Of a stretch of 64,000 bases of DNA, positions 56,936 through 64,000 are shown piece after piece; the first letter of the stretch is position 1; each line of letters begins with the position of its first letter. The position numbers were made by a program, and so were the translations under genes. The stretch lies in the NCBI GenBank assembly GCA_036362985.1, contig JAYGXS010000004.1, positions 6,541,711 to 6,605,710 of the forward strand, given 5' to 3'. A model generated the notes under the pieces. That model had not been told where the DNA came from. It saw only the letters and a program-made list of their open reading frames with translations, and did no database searches. The DNA comes from Ligula intestinalis (lineage: Eukaryota > Platyhelminthes > Cestoda > Diphyllobothriidea > Diphyllobothriidae).

Positions 56936-57700
56936 AGCCAGAGACGTCTTCCTAAGTCACAGACCTGACGGTATCATCCGAAGGAGCGTTTATCGAAAGA
57001 AAACATGGCCTGGACAATATACAAATATTATCAGTTTCGTACTCATCCAACAAAAGCGCAATCTAGTCGATTGCCTGGCGAAGGAGACTAGAAAAATGTG
57101 CTTCGCAGACAATATTCAGGAGGAGCATAAAAAATACAAGATATGCTTTGGCAGAATGGGTATTTTGAGAGATTCATAACAAAGAATATGGTTTTGGGAC
57201 TCTTAAAATCCGCCACATTTACTGTGAAACAGACCCCTTTCGGAGAATGCGTTAAGGGAACTCCTAAGATGAAGCTTTGACCAAGCCATGTCAGCGAGAG
57301 TTCGGGTCTTATTCTCAACTAACCTTGTCTTGTACGGTGACGATAAGGAAGGGTTGCAAGCTCAGACCACCGCTATGTGCATCATGTACTTGCTCCTGTA
57401 GAGCAGGTTTTATTAGTCGCAGGAGTCGGCGACTATCCAAAAGAATCACCGAACACATTCCAGGATAGTTGAGTAACGGTGAAGTGAGGAGCATAAACAG
57501 CATTATTCTCACACACATTGCTGCCTCCGGCCATCAACGAAACCTTCCGGGTGATTTATAAGTTCCCAACAAACTACTCAAAATCCCTGGATCATCATCA
57601 CCATCTGATAGCAACAGCAGAAGCAACCGCCGTTGGGTTGAGGGAGCTGATCTCGTGTGCAAAAAAGGACCTCCTGTAAGCTCCGCGCTTGGTATAGTCA
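56936..57700 (+). pseudogene. Second PLE: post-RT linker and GIY-YIG endonuclease fragment
   Basis: Plus strand, several frames. VFLSHRPDGIIRRSVYRKKT, WPGQYTNIISFVLIQQKRNL and VDCLAKETRKMC form the standard PLE block after the RT catalytic site (LPFLDVL..RPDG..RSVYRKPTWTGQY...QQKRNLV). A decayed linker follows, then TCSCRAGFISRRSRRLSKRI and TEHIP (about 57384-57465), matching the YIG strand and helix (C-C-YIG-R-RRLSKRI-EH). The end is FRVIYKFPTNYSKSL, then ATAEATAVGL and a CKK-like tail. At least four stops or frame changes are present. Confidence 0.75.
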
Positions 57701-57907
57701 ATGGTCACTAAGCTGCATGCACTTTTCCGCGCATTCTCACTCTCTGCTCCCTGGACAAGTTCTAGCATGCCCCACCACCACATTAACAGCCTTTCCTTAT
57801 TGATCGCTGTCCCCACTTTCTGGTTACCCTAACCAATTTTTATGAAATGATGACAATAATTGACTGCCTTTATAACTTTGACACTGTTCATATATAAATG
57901 TTATGTC

Positions 57908-57930
57908 CTGATGACAATTTATCGAAAATT
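57908..57930 (+). ncRNA. Hammerhead-like motif at the 3' end of the second PLE
   Basis: CTGATGA (57908-57914), a short AT-only stem (CAATTTATC), then GAAAATTTG (57924 onward). It has the AATT subtype also seen at 48207. It lies about 210 bp after the endonuclease remnant, as in the other PLE ends. Stem II is too weak to be convincing. Confidence 0.4.
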
Positions 57931-57939
57931 TGCCCATGC

Positions 57940-59147
57940 TCGTTAACTGGTCTTCTCAAGTAACTCATCTCTAGTACTACGTTAGGTAGCCCTCTCGTGA
58001 CTTCTTGTGGGACAGCGTTAATCAATATTCATTTACTTCAGTTAAAATTTACTGCATCTTACTTGGAGAACATGAGCGAATGCAAGCCAACTAGACAGGC
58101 GTCATTAACAGTATTCAAATTTTTCTGTTGTCTGATCTGCAGCTGTTTTCATTTCATAGAAAATGCGGGAAATGAGTTTTGCTGCCTTTACGAAGAGAAG
58201 AGTAAAATGTTCAACCCTTCGAAAGCCTGTGCAAAAAGCTTCAGTCCGAAAGTAATTGTTTTTCATCTATGGTTGGCTCAAAACTGGATGAGATAACACT
58301 GTGCTACGTGTTCAAATTTTCTTGTGGATATGCTGCAGGCTAATCAGGCATACGAACCAACTAACAACAACCTCTGTGGATAAATTAATTCAAGAGTTCG
58401 ATCAACAGGAGCTCACTATGTTAACCGTTCAGGTACTGAGCAAAACGGGCTTTTGGCGGCAATTCTCATTGCCAAGTTACCAGACTGTTCTCTGCTTTAA
58501 GACTCAGCTCTATCTTTAAGGTAGGAGACCTAATTCGCATTTGTCGTTTTTGTGTTTTTACAGGTATTGGAAATTTTACAAAAACAACAGATTTGGGTGT
58601 CGTGCTAATTAAATGAACGACGTCAAGAGAAGCGCACATGCCAAATGTTGTCAAATGTGAAATGTTTTCCTTACAGAGGGAATTTGTCATCACATCTTGA
58701 ATTGTGACAAAACATTTATATGTTATGATTATTCTTAACATAAAAAACGATGACCATGCCAATCAAATCATCGACAAACATACCAAACTGTTGCTTAAAG
58801 AACCGAACGTGGAGTGGTTAATTATAAGTGGCTGATGCTATTTTAAACTGTTGCAATATAAATTGTGGTTAACCAATTCGAGCAAAATGTCTGAGTAGGA
58901 TTTATAGCAGGATAAAGGGATCTGTTGCATTAATATTCTAGGCTTAGTATCGGGCAGTACGCCAAATAAACTTTAACAGCACCTTGTTAAAAGGTCCTGC
59001 CGTACTCACCGTATTAACGAGATATTTTGCCAATAGATTATCGTTCGCGTTGATTCATGCGTCATGACCTTATTTAAAAAAGGAGACAATTGAAACTCAT
59101 AAGTTATTGCGGCAGTGTAGCTTATGAAGTCCCCCTCAAATACCCCT
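57940..59147. other. Anonymous DNA
   Basis: Open frames 57997-58296 (99 codons) and 58466-58762 (98 codons, minus) show no recognisable domain. A polypyrimidine-AG near 58540-58563 is not linked to a supportable exon. Confidence 0.4.
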
Positions 59148-59640
59148 AGTCCCAGCATTTTGTGCCACAAAAACGCTAATATTAGGGCTTTGGGGGGTGG
59201 GCAAATACGATAGGTACTGAATTAAATTTATAGAGGTAGGTTTTAGGTGAAAATATGTAGTTGAATTTGCTTACCGCGGCCACTGGAATGTTAATTGAAG
59301 GTGAGCGCGGCGCTGCGCGCAGCGGACTATACTAATAAAACTCCAGAAAGGTAAATTGGATCTCAGGTGAGTTGAAGTAGACGACGTTCTAACCACCATT
59401 TCTATTTTTCGGGAAATTCAAGAACTCAGCAATTTGATAATCGGGTTTTTCCGCAATTCGCTAAACAATCATACAGATAAGGGAAATATGCAGCTATAAA
59501 TGAGCAACATTTCTAAATATAGAAAACTTAAGACACATTTAGCATTAAGTAAATTGTAGTCCACTGCGTGGCCTATTTTACCACTCTTTTAACCCTTTAA
59601 CCACTGTTTTCGTAGGACAACATGTAAGAAGTAGGGATTA
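59148..59640 (+). repeat. Dispersed 0.5-kb repeat, copy 2
   Basis: Partner of 50648-51150. The GC-rich hairpin is kept in changed form (GCGCGGCGCTGCGCGC, about 59306-59321), while the flanking words AATATGTAGTTGAATTTG and CTTACCGCGGCCACTGG parallel copy 1. Confidence 0.8.
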
Positions 59641-59838
59641 ATGAGGAAGACTACATAAGCTACTTTTGCCGTTTTTTCCTAAATAAATTGAAACATTTTC
59701 ATCAATGAAATCCAGTGGTTGATCAAAACATAGTAAATGTTTGAAACTGCTAACGCGCCATACTTTTAACAGAAAACGACCGAGAGAGCTACTTTAAAAT
59801 AAACCCTGCGTTCAGCGATGATACCCATTTGAGCATTT

Positions 59839-59945
59839 AAGAAGTCAAGATAGGCGAAAGAGTGTTTTCGATTAATTCATCATCGAATCGTTCACGCATG
59901 GTGATGAATTAATCAAAAACGTTCGTTCGCTTACCTTGATTTCTT
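59839..59945. repeat. 107-bp imperfect palindrome
   Basis: Arms 59839-59884 and 59900-59945 are complementary over 46 bp with few mismatches (AAGAAGTCAAGATAGGCGAA against TTCGCTTACCTTGATTTCTT; GATTAATTCATCATC against GGTGATGAATTAATC). The loop is 15 bp. The words AAACCCTGCGTT occur just outside both arms (59801 and 59947), so the palindrome sits inside a short direct repeat. Confidence 0.85.
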
Positions 59946-60569
59946 GAAACCCTGCGTTATTTCACGAAACTCGTTAGGAATTAATTCCCACGCCAAATAT
60001 ACTGTAGTTAAGATAGCATCTGAAGAAAGGATTACCTCTTCCCTATTTCTGAAATTTAACAGTCCGTGAAGGCATAAGACCATAGTTGAGACACAACACA
60101 CCCAGAACTACTTGGCTTTTTACGAACGTATTTTATGATTGCGGTGAGTTAGTGGCGCAACCGTTCGGTCTTGTGAGTTGTTAAAGGGTGCCACGGCATG
60201 TCACTGATGCAGTTGTCTTTCCACAGTTGAGCAAGCGCTTGCAAATGTCGATGGTGGCGTCACCTCCAGTAGTGCATTTCATTCACCTATTCCCGAGCCT
60301 ATATGAAGCACTCAGATTGCCCGATCATCCGCAGTTTCTTTGATATACTTAAAGCCATCATTTACTAATGATTCTTTTGAGAACTTGCTACAAGCCGTTT
60401 CTACGTCCTGGCAAAAGCCTCTGATTATTCATGGTAATAATATAATTGCTGGTACCTTTGGTTAACCTAGTGCAGATCCTGTGGCCGTATTATCGATTAA
60501 TATGAACGAAGACGCTGATGGGGAGCATTACTGAGGGCAGTTTCCATCTTACTTATTAGGAGGTTTGGC
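59946..60569. other. Anonymous DNA
   Basis: Nothing recognised beyond the AAACCCTGCGTTATTTCACG word next to the palindrome. A related word (AAACCCCACGCTATTTCACG) appears at 62997. Confidence 0.4.
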
Positions 60570-60574
60570 AGATT

Positions 60575-60665
60575 TGCTTAATTTTAGTCGACCCAATTGT
60601 GAAGAAACTGGAGGCGTTCGTCTTAACGTTCGAAAAAGTTCCTTGAAGGCAGCAAAATGACTTAA
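60575..60665 (-). mobile_element. Short PLE fragment
   Basis: The minus strand over 60580-60630 is near-identical in layout to 61970-62015 (TTTAGTCGACCCAATTGTGA against TTTAGTTGACCCAATTATGA). It would encode SSFFTIGSTKI, parallel to TSFFIIGSTKI in the neighbouring PLE. Only this small piece of linker is preserved. Confidence 0.6.
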
Positions 60666-61020
60666 TGGTGCGCATACGTTTGCTTCCGATAAATCCTCTT
60701 CAGGATAATGCAGTTTTATGATCACGTGGACGAGTAACATGCGCCAATAAGTAGAGAATTCGACTGCAGTTCTTCTTCAACCACTAACGGACGTAAGCAT
60801 GTGGGGATTGTGTAGTGAAAGACAGTGAGCTTTGTGAACAGTAATTGATGTGAGGGAGGGAGAAAGTGAAAGCTGTGAGAGCTTGCATGCAGTTAGGCAA
60901 CCTTCGAACCCGATAACCGTAGAGCCTGAACGAGACTGGATTTCGTAACCTAACGGTAGTCAATTTTTTATTGATAACAGCCGTTGGCCTAGTAGCTTAG
61001 GGTAGCTTGATGGGTCCCCA

Positions 61021-61083
61021 CTTCTCACACAAAAAACTTTTGTTGGGTCCAAGTGATGCCCGGAACCAACTAAATGTGTGAGA
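61021..61083. repeat. Short inverted repeat
   Basis: CTTCTCACAC (61021-61030) and GTGTGAGAAG (61074-61083) can pair across a 43-base loop. No further context is recognised. Confidence 0.5.
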
Positions 61084-61278
61084 AGAGCGCCGCTTCTGCT
61101 CCTAATTTTGCTCTTCCTCAGTCATCTCGGGAGGTGTCCTTGTACGCTTTTGGATAGGTGCTGATACATGCCAGCACAAAAATCTGCTCCCGAATGAATG
61201 AAAACGTTCGCGTTCCAGGTTTTTGTATGGATTAAAAAGAAGACATGTCGAGCACCAGATTGATTGTTCTATCGTCTT

Positions 61279-61312
61279 GAGCTGTCGAACACCTATAGGA
61301 GTCCACGTTCAG
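61279..61312 (-). ncRNA. Decayed hammerhead-like motif
   Basis: CTGAACG (61312-61306), T, GGAC...GTTC stem, GACAGCTC (61286-61279). The AGCT palindrome subtype is kept as at 3204 and 9066, but both core boxes have a substitution. Confidence 0.45.
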
Positions 61313-61584
61313 AGATAAGAAGCAGCCATCAGAAGGAGGGAAATTAGAATGGACATACGCCAATCAACTGTCATTAGATTTTCAAGAGGTTAGCAACCAA
61401 ACAGAATTGTTTACGCTAATTGACTCTCAGTCGAGTCAGGGGTGGCTCAGAGTCACAAAAATCAATTAATGTAGCGCCCTGTCACCACGGTAGATGGTCC
61501 TGGTGATCCTGCCTCCTCTTCTTGCCGGTTTGGCGTGGGGTCTTTTTCGCTTGCAATTCTTACGTTCGGTTTGGGCTTGTTCTG

Positions 61585-62034
61585 TCAATTGCTCACATAA
61601 TAGCGTAAGACTTTGTAGGCCATGGGAAGGTCTATATGCCTGTTAAAGGAGTTGGCATCTGAGTACCATGCCTCAAGCCCCAGCCTTTCGGCTTTTCAGG
61701 TCTCCTGGCCTACGATGATCGCTCCTTCAATATCGAAGTCGTAACTAGTCTCTCGGATGTGTGTTGCAATCTTTGACTTCGGTTCAAGGCTCCAAGCCGC
61801 TTGTTTTTGTTCCTGTAGGGGGGTCTGCAATTTTCGGCCTGTTTTGCCAACGTAGTTGTAGTTTACGTTATTGCAGCATCTTTTGTAGACAACTGTGGGG
61901 GTTTCCGTAGAGAGCAGTCTGTCTTTAGGTCGCATCGCATGGTGGCGTATTGTCCCCTTAGGTTGATGGGCTATTTTAGTTGACCCAATTATGAAGAAAC
62001 TCGTGGCATTTGGCGAGGGTGGCATTTTACGCAA
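61585..62034 (-). pseudogene. PLE GIY-YIG endonuclease fragment
   Basis: One frame throughout: TSFFIIGSTKIAHQPKGTIR, HHAMRPKDRLLSTET, PTVVYKRCC (GIY strand), YNYVGKTGRKLQTPLQEQ (YIG strand and helix), ATHIRETSYDFDIEGAIIVG. A TGA follows just after GQET (61695-61693), then KAERLGLEAWYSDANSFNRH and LPMAYKVLRYYV with a stop at 61587-61585. The EAW glutamate and the C-terminal block are in frame behind the premature stop. Compared with 55130-55918 it lacks the linker and RT. Confidence 0.85.
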
Positions 62035-62108
62035 GCCAACGCTCTACCTACTTGAGCTACGAATTTCGCGCTTCGCACCGTGAGTGTAATCACACTTGGA
62101 TCGATATT
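62030..62108 (-). repeat. tRNA-derived SINE, family 1, 3'-truncated copy
   Basis: Minus strand: CCAAGTGTGATTACACTCAC, GGTGCGAAGCGCGAAATTCG, then the A box TAGCTCAAGTAGGTAGAGCG (62059-62040). The leader and A box match 16250-16299 and 16545-16594. The copy stops just after the A box, where the PLE begins, so the PLE apparently inserted into the SINE or took over its 5' flank. Confidence 0.65.
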
Positions 62109-62257
62109 ACCCGTAGGAGATCGCAAAAAACAGAACTAGGCGCAGATGAAAGTGCGTCTTCGAAAGTATACAAGCCATTCAAATTCCATGTTCATGCAGG
62201 ACAGGCATTATTTTGAGTGCGCTCTCGTGAGACACGCCTAAGCTGAGAGGGCGTGGA

Positions 62258-62430
62258 AGCACGTGTAGGTGCAAGTTCACGCCACACCAGCCAACTGCGC
62301 CTGATCCCACCTACAGTCTTTATGATTTTTTCATGATACCGGCAAGGTCTGTGGGAGAATTTGTGGTAGATGCACGAGCAAGTCACTGTCTCTATGGTGC
62401 ACCTCGTTGGATACGATAGGAGAACTGTCA
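62258..62430 (+). repeat. GC-rich dispersed repeat, copy 2
   Basis: TGTAGGTGCAAGTTCACGCC, CCAACTGCGCCTGATC and TTGTGGTAGATGCACG match 49088-49212. It is shorter than copy 1, and the right edge is unclear. Confidence 0.5.
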
Positions 62431-64000
62431 TGGAGCAGGAGGAGCCCTCCGTGCCATTAGCTGTTTTGTAGTTGTGTGGGGCCCTGCAATATTCTACTCA
62501 GAGCGTTGGCAACAAACAAACCCCCTGATTGGTAAACTGTTCATGCTGCGTGGAGCTCAGTCCTTGCGTGAGTAGTTGGGTCGACAAGACGAAAGCTCCT
62601 CAAATCACAAATCAGGCAAGACAACGTTGGTAGGAACAGCTTAACTGCAAGAAGATGAACTTTACAAAGGCTGTATGAGGAGCCAGCTGCTAGCTATGTC
62701 TGCACACCAGTTGTCTCTGCGACGTTGTGTGGTTGTGTACCGTTGCCTGCGTGCGGAGTACTCTGCCGTCTGCGGCCAATCAAATGAAGCCGGAGTATCG
62801 AATGTCTTGACACTTATACGCTTATCAAGCAGCGAGTTTATCGATAGCGTCAGAAAGGCCAATATCACGCTGAGTAGATGATTACACGTCGGAGGAAGGC
62901 CTGACAAAGCGATGGCAGGATGAGTTGCGCGCAGTTGCGCCGAGCGACAGACTGCAACACCATGAAATTGAGCGATATTTTTTCAGAAACACGCTCAAAC
63001 CCCACGCTATTTCACGCAGTGTAATGGTTTTTTCTCAGCTACGTTGAACTTTGGCACATAATATCTCAATAAATCTATCACCCTGAACGTTTTCGAACTT
63101 CTGGTTGTCGGTCAATAGTTCTTTGACATGCTTGCCCTCGTGAGTTCTGCTTGATGGTGTTGTGCGATACGAAGTAGTCCGGCCGGATGAAAGATAATAG
63201 AACGTGTTCCAATGGTTATAAACTAGTAGATCAAGTAAGACGTGGAAGGTCAGGGGTTATGCATGATTCAATTTAATGCAGAAAGAATAGAATTTGAGTA
63301 CTAGGTAAGTTACTCCCAAATGAGTGCGGTCCAGCTATGAGCGGGCCGAGTCTAGAGTCGCATTTGAACGGCTGTTGTAGACGGGTCTGGATATCTGCAA
63401 CCAGCATGAGGTCGCTGGTTCCCGGAATATCGGAGCGTAAGCAGTCACCAGATTAAGATCCTTTGTGAACTGGCCTAGATAATTGATTTGCAAGGTAAGA
63501 CGGTTTGAGGGTGACCTTGACTGGAGATTTGACAACCTCTGGTGCACAAGCACTGGTATACACGAGAGCCAGGCATGTGGCCTGCCCCAGCCGTGTGCAA
63601 GTAAAGCATACCTTAGAATACGAGGTCGCTAGAGTGTAAATAGTTGGTTGGGATGAAAATTAGTGTCGATAACGGTCTTGTTGAGGGTTCACTGTCTCGT
63701 AGTGGAACAGGCATCCGATTTTTTAATGTAACCAATCCACATTGCTACGCTTCTGTTTGCGTTCTAGCACGCTTCTTTGTCTTCTTAATGATTTGCATGC
63801 ATCCGATACATCCGAAGAACTTATTTATTCTGTTTAGCGATATTCGGGCTTGTTCTCCTACTAGACAATTGCGAGCTTCCCGGATTGTGATCGGCATCTT
63901 CGCCTAAACTTTGGTTTCCCATCCCCAGCAGATAATTCATCTTGTGCACTGCGACTTACCTTTTCTGTATAAATTTCTACAGCCCATCACTGGTGGTGTT
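62431..64000. other. Anonymous DNA to the window end
   Basis: Open frames of 60-87 codons (longest 63644-63907, plus) have no recognised domain. The GGTCGCTGGTTCCCGG word at 63413 could be a worn B box, but no A box precedes it. Confidence 0.4.

Larger units (their letters stand above)
61238..62034 (-). mobile_element. 5'-truncated PLE
   Basis: Minus strand: endonuclease remnant (62034-61585), a 3' region of about 270 bp, then the hammerhead-like motif (61312-61279) and a terminal segment (CTGGTGCTCGACATG, TCTTCTTTTT) ending near 61238. The final TCTTCTT word parallels the other PLE ends. The 5' truncation abuts the SINE at 62030. Confidence 0.75.

Overview
The window looks like a stretch of a large, repeat-rich animal genome, most likely a parasitic flatworm and quite possibly a diphyllobothriid-type tapeworm. 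This rests on three things: many decayed Penelope-like elements (PLEs) encoding a reverse transcriptase (RT) joined to a GIY-YIG endonuclease, several tRNA-derived SINE families, and no recognisable host exon in 64 kb. The species assignment is an inference. Nothing is bacterial: there are no operons, ribosome binding sites or long open frames. The only very long open frames (about 400 codons) are an artefact of a TAG triplet array.

Layout. 1-5.9 kb: mostly anonymous AT-rich DNA with a PLE terminal motif at about 0.2 kb, another at 3.2 kb and a large inverted repeat at 3.5-4.3 kb. 5.9-16.7 kb: a SINE-like unit, a head-to-head pair of PLE 3' ends (9.0-9.8 kb), a dispersed repeat pair (10.1 and 13.3 kb) and a duplicated tRNA-derived SINE (16.2-16.7 kb). 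16.7-26.6 kb: anonymous DNA, a 10-N gap, a LINE 3' tail and a second SINE family. 26.7-28.0 kb: a PLE endonuclease fragment with duplicated terminal repeats. 31.5-35.3 kb: direct repeats and a 1.2-kb tandem duplication. 35.6-35.8 kb: a promoter-like patch. 38-42.6 kb: PLE terminal motifs, a foldback element, a CR1-like LINE remnant carrying 47-residue repeats, and tandem tRNA-like SINEs. 44.3-44.7 kb: a TA-flanked MITE. 46.0-48.3 kb: two more PLE remnants. 49.3-50.4 kb: a TAG array with a 100-N gap. 50.6-51.9 kb: a dispersed repeat and a LINE 3' end. 55.0-57.9 kb: the best PLE, a 1.2-kb insertion with a 12-bp target-site duplication, next to a nested second PLE. 59-62.4 kb: a second copy of the 50.6-kb repeat, a palindrome, two PLE fragments and a SINE.

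How the parts relate. PLE copies here end in a short motif with the arrangement of the minimal hammerhead ribozymes known from PLE terminal repeats: CTGANGA, one base, a stem-loop, GAAA, then a 4-base palindrome ending in UC. At least a dozen copies on both strands, from well kept to badly decayed, mark PLE 3' ends or solo terminal repeats. Several occur at a consistent place downstream of a recognisable GIY-YIG fragment. All comparisons were made by eye, and translations come only from this sequence.
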